Assembly (NCBI RefSeq): GCF_900114435.1 | Contig: NZ_FOZK01000001.1 | Span: 620,001 to 684,000, forward strand | Direction: 5' to 3' | Length of the DNA: 64,000 bases | Source of the DNA: Halomicrobium zhouii | Lineage (GTDB): Archaea; Halobacteriota; Halobacteria; Halobacteriales; Haloarculaceae | In this document: piece by piece, positions 42,561 through 50,792 of the stretch | How positions within the stretch are numbered: the stretch's first letter is position 1 | Layout of the letters: each line of letters opens with the position of its first letter | Notes under the pieces: generated by a model | The model's input: only the letters and a program-made list of their open reading frames with translations | Database searches by the model: none | What the model was told of the DNA's origin: nothing | Translations under genes and position numbers: made by a program

Positions 42561-43484
42561 TCAGTCAGCGTCCGCGTCGACGTCGGCGATGGCTTCGGTG
42601 ACCCGGCCCGGAATCGGCCGCGACGGCGACCGCCGGCCGCCGACGGCGTGTATCGGCGGCGTCGTGCGCTTGTGCTGCGTGTCGACGTAACGGGCGAGCA
42701 ACTCCTCGGCCATCGCGCGGTCGACGTCGAGTTCGTCGGCGGCCGCCTCGACGCTCGCTCCCCCGTCGAGGACCCGGACGAACAGCGCGTCGATGGTCTC
42801 GTAGGGGGCGCCGAGTTCGGACTCGTCGGTCTGGCCGCTCCAGAACCCGGCGGTCGACTCCTTCGCGACGATGCGGCGCGGGAGGCCGACGTGCTGGGCG
42901 AGCGCTCGCACCTCGGTCTTGTAGAGGTCGCCCGTCGGGTACAGGTCGGCGGCGCCGTCCCCGTACTTCGTGAAGTAGCCGGTCAGTAGCTCCGACCGGT
43001 TCGCCGTCCCGACGACGAGCCGGGACCGGGCGTTGGCGACGTAGTAGAGCGCAGCCATCCGGAGGCGCGCGACGAGGTTGCCCCCGACGACCGTGTCGCC
43101 CTCGACGCCGGTCGCGTCGGATATCGCCGACTCGAAGGCCTCGACGGTTCGCCACAGGGGTATCTCCGCGAACTCGATGCCGATGCCGTCGGCGATGGTC
43201 TTCGCGTCGGTGGCGTCCGGCCGGTGGCCCTTCCTGCTGGGCAGGGTGATCCCGAGCACCCTGTCACCCCCGAGGGCTTCCGCGGCCAGGAACGCCGTCA
43301 ACGTGGAGTCGATGCCGCCGCTGAGGCCCACGACAACGCCGTCGGCTCCTGCGTCGTCGACGGCCCGTTCGATGTGCGCCACGACGGCTGCCCGGAGTTC
43401 GGCGAGCGCGTCCGCTCCGGTGATGAACGTCGACGATTCGACGGATCTGTCATACGGTCTCTTTCCACCTATTTTGGCATCCAT
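42561..43484 (-). CDS. nadE: NAD synthetase (ammonia-dependent type)
   Basis: Amidates deamido-NAD to NAD with ATP. 307 residues. PP-loop VGLSGGIDSTLTA near residue 49, GITLPSRKGHRPD near 78, VVGTANRSELLTGYFTKYGD near 155, and the acidic substrate site near ESTAGFWSGQTDESELGAPY near 213. No glutaminase domain, so free ammonia is the nitrogen source. Start ATG 43484 (MDAKIGGKRPYD), with an upstream in-frame ATG at 43526 less likely. Divergent from the wyosine synthase gene. Confidence 0.94.
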   Translation of the reverse strand: MDAKIGGKRPYDRSVESSTFITGADALAELRAAVVAHIERAVDDAGADGVVVGLSGGIDSTLTAFLAAEALGGDRVLGITLPSRKGHRPDATDAKTIADGIGIEFAEIPLWRTVEAFESAISDATGVEGDTVVGGNLVARLRMAALYYVANARSRLVVGTANRSELLTGYFTKYGDGAADLYPTGDLYKTEVRALAQHVGLPRRIVAKESTAGFWSGQTDESELGAPYETIDALFVRVLDGGASVEAAADELDVDRAMAEELLARYVDTQHKRTTPPIHAVGGRRSPSRPIPGRVTEAIADVDADAD

Positions 43485-43648
43485 ACGTCTATTTCTAACC
43501 CAGTCTTCGATACGATCGAGGATCACTTAGTCGTGTTCCTAAAACAATTAGTATGTCACGGTGCCACGACGGACGACTACTTCGGCGGGTGGCCTCTCGT
43601 TGCCCGCGAGGAAAGGATGTTTCAGCGCCGGCGCCGTTGGCACCGCTA

Positions 43649-44629
43649 ATGAGCGATTCCGAGGGCGGTCCGAAACAGGTCTCGGACCCCGACTACCACA
43701 GCGAGAACCACACGGCCGCCCAGACCTGTGGCTGGACGGCCAACGCCCTGCGGGGGGAGGGCAAGTGTTACAAGTACATCTTCTACGGGATCGAGTCCCA
43801 TAGATGCATCCAGATGACGCCCGTCGTCAAGTGCAACGAGCGCTGCGTCTTCTGCTGGCGCGACCACGCCGGCCACGCCTACGAACTCGGCGACGTCGAG
43901 TGGGACGACCCCGCCGCCGTCGCGGACGCCTCCCTCGAACTCCAGAAGAAACTCCTCTCGGGGTTCGGCGGCAACGAGAAGGTCCCTCGCGAACGCTTCG
44001 AGGAGGCCATGGAACCCCGCCACGTCGCCATCTCGCTCGACGGCGAGCCCTCCCTCTACCCCTACCTGCCCGAACTCATCGAGGAGTTCCACGACCGCGA
44101 CATCACGACGTTCCTCGTCTCCAACGGAACTCGGCCCGAGGTGCTGGAGCGCTGTGACCCCACGCAACTGTACGTCTCCGTCGACGCCCCCGACCGCAAG
44201 ACGTTCGAGGACACCGTCAAAGCCGTCGAGGGCGGCGCCTGGGAGTCACTGATCGACACGCTGGACGTCCTCGCCGAGAAGGAGGACACCCGGACCGTCA
44301 TCCGCACGACGCTCGTCAAGGGCCACAACATGCACTACCCGGCGTGGTACGCGGCGATGTGCGACCGCGCCGACGCCGACTTCGTCGAGCTGAAGGCGTA
44401 CATGCACGTCGGCCACTCCAGAGGGCGACTGGACCGCGAGTCGATGCCGAGCCACGACGAAGTGCTAGAGTTCACGAAGGACGTCGGCGAGTTCCTGCCC
44501 GACCACGACACCATCAAGGAAGTCGAGGCGTCCAACGTCGCCGTGCTCGCCCGCGACGAGCAGACCTGGGTGCCCAAACTGGAGAAGTCGAGCGAGTTCT
44601 GGGAGCGGGATCCGGTCGTGAGTTACTGA
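43649..44629 (+). CDS. taw1: 4-demethylwyosine synthase (TYW1/Taw1, radical SAM)
   Basis: Builds the imidazopurine ring of wyosine at G37 of tRNA-Phe from pyruvate and methylguanosine. 326 residues, starting at ATG 43649. The radical SAM motif is CNERCVFCWRD near residue 61, preceded by an extra upstream cysteine in GKCYKYIFYGI that is part of the second cluster. ISLDGEPSLYPYLPELI near 130 and AYMHVGHSRGRL near 252 are standard. The last ten codons (ending ERDPVVSY) are part of a 134-base tandem repeat that continues after the stop. Confidence 0.95.
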   Translation: MSDSEGGPKQVSDPDYHSENHTAAQTCGWTANALRGEGKCYKYIFYGIESHRCIQMTPVVKCNERCVFCWRDHAGHAYELGDVEWDDPAAVADASLELQKKLLSGFGGNEKVPRERFEEAMEPRHVAISLDGEPSLYPYLPELIEEFHDRDITTFLVSNGTRPEVLERCDPTQLYVSVDAPDRKTFEDTVKAVEGGAWESLIDTLDVLAEKEDTRTVIRTTLVKGHNMHYPAWYAAMCDRADADFVELKAYMHVGHSRGRLDRESMPSHDEVLEFTKDVGEFLPDHDTIKEVEASNVAVLARDEQTWVPKLEKSSEFWERDPVVSY

Positions 44630-44950
44630 GCCCGACCGCGAGCGAACGAAGTGAGTGAGCGTTTTTTGGTCCAGATTTTTGGACGAGTGGTTCGCGAGCG
44701 CAGCGAGCGAACCCGAGGAGAAAAAGGTGGTCTCGGGAGCGGGACCCGGTCGTGAGTTACTGAGTCAGGCCGCGAGCGAACGAAGTGAGTGAGCGTTTTT
44801 TGGTCCAGATTTTTGGACGAGTGGTTCGCGAGCGCAGCGAGCGAACCCGAGGAGAAAAAGGTGGTCTCGGGAGCGGGACCCAGTCGTGAGTTACTGAGCT
44901 GGGTCGCGAACGAGCGGGGCGAGTGAGCGCTTTTTGGTCCAGATTTTGTG
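44601..44950 (+). repeat. 134-base tandem repeat, 2.6 copies, covering the 3' end of the wyosine gene
   Basis: Units start at 44601, 44735 and 44869, each with GGGAGCGGGA, so the period is exactly 134. Each unit repeats the coding end (RERDPVVSY and stop), then a GCGAGCGAACGAAGTGAGTGAGCG block, a T-run (GCGTTTTTTGG), CAGATTTTTGGACGAG, the hairpin GGTTCGC to GCGAACC, and GGAGAAAAAGGTGGTCTC. Units 1 and 2 are nearly identical; the third is cut after about 80 bases and more diverged. Each unit contains a terminator-like hairpin and T-run. Confidence 0.9.
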
Positions 44951-45005
44951 CGATTCGGGCGGGGACGACGATTCGGTCGAGAGAGAAGGCGCCGGGAAAC
45001 GATGC

Positions 45006-45557
45006 TCAGGCGACGCCACCGAGGAGGGTCCCGACGGTGTAGGCGACGCCAGCGGCAGTCATGCCGACGACGAACATCTCGACCCCGTTGACGGCCCATC
45101 GCCGGCTCGTCACGAGGCTTCGACTCGCTCCGACGGCGAAGAACGCGAATCCGGTGAATGCGATCGAGAGGGGAAAGGTGGCGCCGAGTTCGAAGAGGTA
45201 CGGGATCAGCGGTGCCCATCCAGCGACGACGAAGGCGAGAAACGTGACAGACGCCGTGCGTCGCGGTGACTTCCCGTCGCCAAGTTCCGTCGGCGGAACT
45301 CGGTCGCTCTCCCGGACGGAGCGACGGTAATCGAGGTCCGACCGACGACTGAGGTAGTTGCTCATCCCCATGGAGAACCCGTCGGCGAACAGGTTCGCTG
45401 CCCCCAGAATCAACACGATAGATGGGTTCAACGCGGCTCCGGCCACGCCCGAGACGACGGCGAACGTCGTGACTATCCCGTCGTTGGCGCCGTAGATCAC
45501 TTCGGCGAGGTACTGCCCAGACGGTTCGACGTCGTCGCCGAGAATGTGTTCTATCAT
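45006..45557 (-). CDS. VIT1/CCC1-family iron/manganese transporter
   Basis: A 183-residue membrane protein. The N-terminal phrase YLAEVIYGANDGIVTTFAVVSG is the family signature and helix 1. ILGAANLFADGFSMGMSNYLS near residue 50 is helix 2 with its metal-path residues. A short acidic loop (about 70-100) replaces the larger cytoplasmic metal-binding domain of plant VIT1. Three more helices follow. In archaea and bacteria such proteins move Fe(II) or Mn(II) across the cell membrane; direction cannot be told. It converges with the repeat region downstream of taw1. Confidence 0.9.
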   Translation of the reverse strand: MIEHILGDDVEPSGQYLAEVIYGANDGIVTTFAVVSGVAGAALNPSIVLILGAANLFADGFSMGMSNYLSRRSDLDYRRSVRESDRVPPTELGDGKSPRRTASVTFLAFVVAGWAPLIPYLFELGATFPLSIAFTGFAFFAVGASRSLVTSRRWAVNGVEMFVVGMTAAGVAYTVGTLLGGVA

Positions 45558-45862
45558 CTGTCACGTACTGGTTCACCGCCTCTCGACTAAGTATCCGTGG
45601 TCGGGTACTACGTCGGGACTCGCGATTTCACGCTCTCGACCCGGCGAGCGATTACGGGAGGGCGCACTCACGTTCCGTTCGATGGCCCTTCCCGCTCTCG
45701 GCGAGCGCGTGGCGAAGCTGTAGCGACGAGACGAACAGGCACGAAACCGAACATCTTCCCCCGAACGCACACAACCTGAGAGCGCGAAAACACAGTGTCG
45801 GACGCACCACCGACACGGTTCTGGCCCGGTCTGTCTCTCGCACTCATTTTTCACCGCTTCCA
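45558..45862. other. Intergenic region, divergent promoters of the transporter and ribK
   Basis: About 300 bases without a recognisable gene between two divergent genes. The right end carries the ribK operator and TATA box. The left end should hold the transporter promoter, but no clear TATA element was identified. Short Arg-rich open frames are ignored. Confidence 0.4.
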
Positions 45863-45877
45863 AACTCGTTACGAGTT
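45863..45877. promoter_or_regulatory. Candidate operator in front of ribK
   Basis: AACTCGT-T-ACGAGTT is a perfect 7-base inverted repeat with a one-base centre. It ends 10 bases upstream of the TATA-like TATGCTTAT. Its position and symmetry suit binding of a dimeric winged-helix regulator. The protein encoded just downstream has such a domain, so autoregulation is likely. Confidence 0.6.
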
Positions 45878-45887
45878 CCACATCCGA

Positions 45888-45896
45888 TATGCTTAT
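45888..45896 (+). promoter_or_regulatory. TATA box of the ribK-ribB operon
   Basis: TATGCTTAT, 26-34 bases upstream of the ATG at 45922. This spacing predicts a leaderless transcript and supports that start over the in-frame ATG at 45889, which overlaps the box. Confidence 0.55.
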
Positions 45897-45921
45897 CCCG
45901 TTCTCTCGCAAATTTCCGTCC

Positions 45922-46620
45922 ATGGCAACCACATCGCGGGCCGTCGGCTACGACGAACTCGCGACGTTGAAGCTGCTGGCCCTCGACGGCGCGCTCGAGG
46001 GCCGGGAGAAGGCGTCGTGTGCGGACATCGCCGACCGGCTCGACGCCTCGAACCAGACCGCCTCGCGCCGACTGCAGCGCCTGGAGGAGGCGGACCTGAT
46101 CGAACGCGACATCGTCAGCGACGGCCAGCAGATCGCGATTACGGAGGTCGGCGAGGCCGCGCTCCAGCGGGAGTACGCCGACTATCAGCGCATCTTCGAC
46201 CGCGGCGTCGGCGTCGACCTGGGCGGCATCGTCACCTCCGGGATGGGCGAGGGACGCCACTACATCACCCTCCCGGGATACATGGAGCAGTTCGTCGAGA
46301 AACTGGGCTACGAACCGTTCGCCGGAACCCTCAACGTGGACCTCCTCGACGAGAGCGTGCGCAAGCGCGCCCGAATGAGCGCGTTCGACCCCATCACTAT
46401 CGAGGGATGGGAGGACGAGGAGCGCACCTACGGCCCGGCCTACTGCTACCCAGCCAGCGTCGTCGGCGGCGACGGCGAGTACGAACCGGCCCACGTCATC
46501 GCCCCCGAGCGCACCCACCACGGCGAGGACCAGCTGGAGGTCATCGCGCCGGAGAAACTCCGCGAGGTCCTCGACCTGGCCGACGGCGACGAGGTGACTG
46601 TCCATGTCGACGAGCAGTGA
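45922..46620 (+). CDS. ribK: CTP-dependent riboflavin kinase fused to a winged-helix regulator (RbkR type)
   Basis: A 232-residue bifunctional protein. Residues about 10-85 form a MarR-like winged helix ([21 protein letters not shown], then a wing). Residues about 95-232 are the DUF120 riboflavin kinase, with [17 protein letters not shown] near residue 105, [11 protein letters not shown] near 135 and [10 protein letters not shown] near 176. It makes FMN from riboflavin using CTP. Two-domain proteins of this kind are known in archaea as regulators of riboflavin genes (RbkR). A palindrome and TATA box stand directly in front, and ribB overlaps its end by 17 bases. Confidence 0.93.
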   Translation: MATTSRAVGYDELATLKLLALDGALEGREKASCADIADRLDASNQTASRRLQRLEEADLIERDIVSDGQQIAITEVGEAALQREYADYQRIFDRGVGVDLGGIVTSGMGEGRHYITLPGYMEQFVEKLGYEPFAGTLNVDLLDESVRKRARMSAFDPITIEGWEDEERTYGPAYCYPASVVGGDGEYEPAHVIAPERTHHGEDQLEVIAPEKLREVLDLADGDEVTVHVDEQ

Positions 46621-47272
46621 CGTGAGCAGTGCGGAATCGGTCGACGACGCCGTCGAGGCGTTCCGGCGAGGCGAGCCGGTGCTGGTCCACGACGCCGCCG
46701 ACCGCGAGGGCGAGACCGATCTCGTCTATCCCGCCGGGAGCGTCACGCCCGAGGCCGTGGCTCGCATGCGCAACGACGCCGGCGGGCTCGTCTGCGTCGC
46801 TCTGTCGGACGCCGTCAGCGAGGCGTTCGACCTCCCGTTCGTCCAGGCGGCCGTCGACCACCCGCTCACCGACGACCACCAGCTCTCCTACGACGACCGC
46901 TCGTCGTTCTCGCTGACGGTCAACCACCGTGACACCGAGACGGGGATCACCGACGCCGAGCGGGCGCTGACGATCACCGAGCTGGCTGCCGCGAGCGAAG
47001 ATCCAGACGCCGAGGCGTTCGCCACCACGTTCCGTGCGCCCGGCCACGTCCACCTGCTCCGGGCCGCATCGTCGCTGGCCGAGCGCCAGGGTCACACCGA
47101 ACTCGGCATCGCGCTCGCTGCCGCTGCCGACCTGCCCCCCGCCGTCGTCGTCTGCGAGATGCTCGACGACGAGAGCGGCGCCGAGTTGCCCCCGGCGGCG
47201 GCCCGGGCCTACGCCGACCGCCACGGCCTGGTGTACGTCGAGGGCGCCGCCATCGCCGAGCGGTTCGCGTAA
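46604..47272 (+). CDS. ribB: 3,4-dihydroxy-2-butanone-4-phosphate synthase
   Basis: Converts ribulose-5-phosphate to the four-carbon unit of riboflavin plus formate. 222 residues. The active-site stretch is [18 protein letters not shown] near residue 28, followed by [14 protein letters not shown] near 56. [20 protein letters not shown] covers residues near 86, [14 protein letters not shown] is near 142, and [12 protein letters not shown] is near 164. It overlaps ribK by 17 bases and shares its promoter. There is no GTP cyclohydrolase II domain attached, as expected for archaea. Confidence 0.95.
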   Translation: MSTSSDVSSAESVDDAVEAFRRGEPVLVHDAADREGETDLVYPAGSVTPEAVARMRNDAGGLVCVALSDAVSEAFDLPFVQAAVDHPLTDDHQLSYDDRSSFSLTVNHRDTETGITDAERALTITELAAASEDPDAEAFATTFRAPGHVHLLRAASSLAERQGHTELGIALAAAADLPPAVVVCEMLDDESGAELPPAAARAYADRHGLVYVEGAAIAERFA

Positions 47273-47337
47273 CCGACCGACCGAGACGGGAAAGCCTTTA
47301 CTTTCCCGATCCGAACTCTCCCTCACTACCCTCCACT

Positions 47338-48792
47338 ATGGACTCGTATCCTCGTAGCACGGTTCTCCGTGGAACCGCCGCGGTCGTCGTCGTCGCGCTC
47401 CTCGTGGCCTGTGCCGGGCTGACGCTGGCGTACGAACCGCCCCAGCTCGGCGCCGGGACGATCAAGGACCCGGCGGACGGCACGACCGCAGTCGCCGTCC
47501 AGGGCTTCCACTTCCAGGGCGAAGGGAGCGAGAAGAAGCCTGCGCGACTGCTGCGCGTCAACGAGACCGGCGGGATCACCGAACTGGCCAACGGGACCGA
47601 CCGCGGGGTGAACTGGTTCTACGACGTCGACCCGCTGGACGACGGCAACCTGCTCGTCACCTCGACGGTCCCCGGCGACACCGTCGCCTACGAACTGAAC
47701 CCCGAGACCGGCGAGCGCGTCTGGGAACAGCGCTTCGACGCCGAGGACACCCACGACGTGGCGATGCTGAACGAGCACGAACTCCTCGTCGCGAACATGC
47801 GCAACACCCCCGAGGACGGCGGGGTGAGCAACGACCGGCTGTTCGTCTACAACCTCACCACGGACGAGGTCGTCTGGGAGTGGTACTTCAAGGACCACTA
47901 CCCGCACGACCTGGACAACGGCGCGAACAGCGACGACTGGAGCCACGTCAACGACGTCGACCAGATCGAGGAGGGACGCTTCCTCGTCTCGCCACGTAAC
48001 TTCGACCAGGCAATCGTCGTCAACCGCTCGACGAAGGAGATAGAGATGCGCCTCGGCGAGGACGGCAACCACTCGATCCTCGAGGAGCAACACAACCCCG
48101 ACTACCTGGAGTCGGAGGACGGGACGCCGACGATGCTCGTCGCCGACAGCGACAACGACCGCATCGTCGAGTACGAGCGCGACTGCGGCGACGCCGACCC
48201 GGGCCTCGGCGCCGGCACGCCGCCGGAGGAGTGTCACTGGGATCTGGTCTGGGAACTCGGCGAGGACCAGTTCAACTGGCCCCGTGACGCCGACCGCCTG
48301 CCGAACGGCAACACGCTGATCACCGACTCGCTGAACCACCGCGTCGTCGAGGTCACCCCGCAGGGCGAGGTCGTCTGGGAGGCCCGGACGCCGTGGGGTC
48401 CGTACGACGCCGAGCGGGTCAAGTACGGCCCCGAGTCCAACGGCCCGACGATGCGCGACCAGGGGGTCAACGGGAGCTTCCGGCTCCAGGAGGCGAACTC
48501 GACCAACGCGACGGCCGGCATCGGCAGCACCGGGACCGAGGGGACGAGCTTCCCCGAGTGGATCCAGCGGACGACCGCCGGCTGGCCCGGTGAAGCCGCC
48601 TTCGACGAGTTCGCGGAGACCTGGGAGGGCGTCTCCCAGTGGGTCAAGCCCGTCTGGATGGCGCCCTGGGGGTTCGTCACGCTCGTGGGCGCGCTCGTCC
48701 TGTCGGTCGGCTGGGTGCTGGCCGAGCTGGTGTACAACCGACGGCGCGTCTACCGTCGGGTGACGTCGCTCCGTTCCGCGCGAACGGAGTGA
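47338..48792 (+). CDS. Arylsulfotransferase-like (ASST) membrane-anchored beta-propeller protein
   Basis: A 484-residue exported protein. The N-terminal hydrophobic helix (about residues 13-32) and a C-terminal helix (about 443-463) followed by a basic tail anchor it at both ends. The middle is a six-bladed propeller with repeated phrases like DVDPLDDGNLLVTSTVPGDT, TPQGEVVWEARTPWGPYDAE and ADRLPNGNTLITDSLNHRVV. These blades and the conserved histidines (HDVAMLNEHELLVAN, HPH-type DHYPHDLDNG, EEQHNPDY) fit the arylsulfate sulfotransferase family. The acceptor is unknown, and a general propeller role is possible. Confidence 0.8.
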   Translation: MDSYPRSTVLRGTAAVVVVALLVACAGLTLAYEPPQLGAGTIKDPADGTTAVAVQGFHFQGEGSEKKPARLLRVNETGGITELANGTDRGVNWFYDVDPLDDGNLLVTSTVPGDTVAYELNPETGERVWEQRFDAEDTHDVAMLNEHELLVANMRNTPEDGGVSNDRLFVYNLTTDEVVWEWYFKDHYPHDLDNGANSDDWSHVNDVDQIEEGRFLVSPRNFDQAIVVNRSTKEIEMRLGEDGNHSILEEQHNPDYLESEDGTPTMLVADSDNDRIVEYERDCGDADPGLGAGTPPEECHWDLVWELGEDQFNWPRDADRLPNGNTLITDSLNHRVVEVTPQGEVVWEARTPWGPYDAERVKYGPESNGPTMRDQGVNGSFRLQEANSTNATAGIGSTGTEGTSFPEWIQRTTAGWPGEAAFDEFAETWEGVSQWVKPVWMAPWGFVTLVGALVLSVGWVLAELVYNRRRVYRRVTSLRSARTE

Positions 48793-48908
48793 GCGCTACG
48801 GACGGAATGAGCGGCGCGGACGAGCGCGCGGCACTCGCCTTTCGGTGGTGTGTCACGTCGACGCGCGGACCGTCAACACTCTTAACGGTGCCGTCCAATG
48901 GGCAGGAT

Positions 48909-48995
48909 ATGAGTTTCGACGACGGTGACGCGAGGGCTCACTGGGGACAGCATCGCATGACGACGGCCCAGACATTCCGGGGGTGGACGGCGTGA
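48909..48995 (+). CDS. Short 28-codon ORF overlapping the start of ilvE
   Basis: Starts MSFDDGDARAHWGQHRMTTA and ends RGWTA. A TATA-like CTTAAC (48881-48886) lies 23-28 bases upstream, so this ATG would be the first codon of a leaderless message. The stop TGA overlaps the GTG at 48992 of the aminotransferase (GTGA), giving translational coupling. It has no run of branched-chain codons, so classic attenuation is unlikely. It could be a real micro-gene or an upstream regulatory ORF. Confidence 0.45.
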   Translation: MSFDDGDARAHWGQHRMTTAQTFRGWTA

Positions 48996-49930
48996 GCGAG
49001 CGCCCGGAGATGTTCGAAGGGGTCGACACCGTCTGGCAGGACGGTGAGTTCGTCGACTTCGAGGACGCGACGACGCACGTCCTCACCCACGGCCTGCACT
49101 ACGGCACGGGCGTCTTCGAGGGCGTCCGGTGTTACGACACGGCCAACGGCCCGGCTATCTTCCGCTGGGAGGAGCACCTCCAGCGCCTCTACGACTCGGC
49201 GAAGGTGTACGACATCGAGATCCCGTTCGAACAGGCGGAGCTCTCCGAGGCGACGCTGGAACTCATTCGCCGGGAGGAGCTACAGTCCTGTTACATTCGG
49301 CCCATCGCCTACTACGGCTACGGCCCGCTCGGGCTGAACCCCTCGAAGTCGCCCGTCGAGACCGCCATCGCGGTGTGGCCCTGGGGCGCCTACCTCGGCG
49401 AGGAGGCCCTGGAAGAGGGCGTCGACGTCGCCATCTCCTCGTGGCGCAAGCACGCCTCCAGCCAGATCCCGACGAACGCGAAGACGACGGGCGCGTACGT
49501 CAACAGCGTCCTCGCCAACCTGGAGGCGACGGGTAACGGGTACACCGAAGCCATCGTCCTCAACAAGGAGGGCAACGTCGCCGAAGGTCCGGGCGAGAAC
49601 ATCTTCCTCGTCCGCGACGGCGAGATCCACACCCCCGGCCTCGCCGAGTCCATCCTCGACGGCATCACCCGCCAGTCAGTGATCGACCTGGCCGAGGACC
49701 TGGGCTACACCGTCCACGAGGGCGCCACCATCTCGCGGGGCGAACTGTACACCGCCGACGAACTGTTCTTCTCCGGGACAGCCGCGGAGGTCACTCCGAT
49801 CCGCAGCGTCGACGACAACGAGATCGGTGCGGGTACCAAAGGCCCCGTCACCGACGAGATCCAGACCCGCTTCTTCGACGTCCTCGACGAGGCGCCCGAG
49901 CAGTACGACGACTGGTTCACCTACGTCTAA
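48992..49930 (+). CDS. ilvE: Branched-chain amino acid aminotransferase
   Basis: PLP fold-type IV transaminase for the last step of Leu, Ile and Val synthesis. About 312 residues. GLHYGTGVFEGVRCYDT near residue 33 is the family N-terminal signature. The Schiff-base lysine is in IPTNAKTTGAYVNSVLA near 160, NVAEGPGENIFLVRDG near 193 binds the phosphate side, and ELFFSGTAAEVTPI is near 260. The start is uncertain: GTG 48992 is preferred because the short upstream ORF overlaps it as GTGA. GTG 48983 and ATG 49010 are in frame. Confidence 0.93.
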   Translation: MSERPEMFEGVDTVWQDGEFVDFEDATTHVLTHGLHYGTGVFEGVRCYDTANGPAIFRWEEHLQRLYDSAKVYDIEIPFEQAELSEATLELIRREELQSCYIRPIAYYGYGPLGLNPSKSPVETAIAVWPWGAYLGEEALEEGVDVAISSWRKHASSQIPTNAKTTGAYVNSVLANLEATGNGYTEAIVLNKEGNVAEGPGENIFLVRDGEIHTPGLAESILDGITRQSVIDLAEDLGYTVHEGATISRGELYTADELFFSGTAAEVTPIRSVDDNEIGAGTKGPVTDEIQTRFFDVLDEAPEQYDDWFTYV

Positions 49931-49984
49931 CTGGCGAGCAGTTCTTCGATTCGAGTCCGGTCGCGAGAAACAACTACCGCGCCG

Positions 49985-50653
49985 TCAGTCGTCGTCGGCG
50001 TCGTCGGCTCCTACGCCGATGGTCATCGGCGGGGTGTCGTCGTCCGTGTCACCGAACCCGGCCGAGAGGATGCGAGTTAGCGCGTCTTCGACGCTCTCCT
50101 CGATCTCCTCGTAGTTCTCGGGCTCGACCTCGATGACGTAGCCGCTGGTGATGTTCGGGGCGGTCGGCAGGAACAGCAGGTCGCGCCCGTCCGGCGTGGA
50201 CTTGCCGGTCTTGAACGCCGTCATCCGCATCCCGTTCCAGGGCTCGAGTTTCACCGGCGCCTGAAGGTCCTCCGTCCCCGAGACGGCCGTCTCGACGGCC
50301 ATCTTCGAGGCGTTGTACACCACCCGCAGCCCCGGGAGCTGGTTCATCAGTTCGTCGAGTTTGCCCTCGGCGTAGTCGCCCATCGCCGTCCGCATTAGGT
50401 AGCCGATGGAGAACACCAGCAGGATGAACACGGACAGCGTCGTCATCACGCGCACGAAGGTGAGGAACCAGGCGCTGTTGACGAGCATCGACGGGAGGTT
50501 CAGGTCGCGGAGCGTTCCCGTATCGATGACGAGCGAGAACGGCGCGCCGGCGAGGATACCGTAGAGGTACGCGAGGACGTACAGACTGACGAGTATCGGC
50601 AGGAGGATGATGAGACCGCTCGCGAAGTCTCGTTTCCACGAGGTCGCCGCCAT
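49985..50653 (-). CDS. DUF502 family membrane protein
   Basis: A 222-residue protein. Two N-terminal helices (about residues 12-34 and 60-85) are separated by an external loop. A cytoplasmic domain follows with the family phrases LPGLRVVYNASKMAVETAVS near residue 104 and VKLEPWNGMRMTAFKTGKST near 132, then LLFLPTAPNITSGYVIEV. The C-terminal ~25 residues are Asp-rich. DUF502 proteins are widespread and have no settled function. Start ATG 50653. Convergent with ilvE. Confidence 0.9.
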   Translation of the reverse strand: MAATSWKRDFASGLIILLPILVSLYVLAYLYGILAGAPFSLVIDTGTLRDLNLPSMLVNSAWFLTFVRVMTTLSVFILLVFSIGYLMRTAMGDYAEGKLDELMNQLPGLRVVYNASKMAVETAVSGTEDLQAPVKLEPWNGMRMTAFKTGKSTPDGRDLLFLPTAPNITSGYVIEVEPENYEEIEESVEDALTRILSAGFGDTDDDTPPMTIGVGADDADDD

Positions 50654-50792
50654 GTCAATCAGATTTCGCTCCCCTGTTATCAGCCCTTTCCTTTCGCGCG
50701 CCGCGGGGACGAACCACGCGAGCGACGGGAGCGCGGCCCGCAAATTCGCCGAAAACGACGGCCATTAGCCGCCGGAGCCGAAACCCTCGCCA

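Noticed and set aside
44630-45005. CRISPR-like array
   Set aside because: The repeated unit is 134 bases with no short repeat/spacer alternation and includes the end of the wyosine gene; a plain tandem duplication.
45558-45921. FMN riboswitch before ribK
   Set aside because: No RFN-element landmarks are visible, and the message appears to start at the ATG, leaving no leader for a riboswitch.
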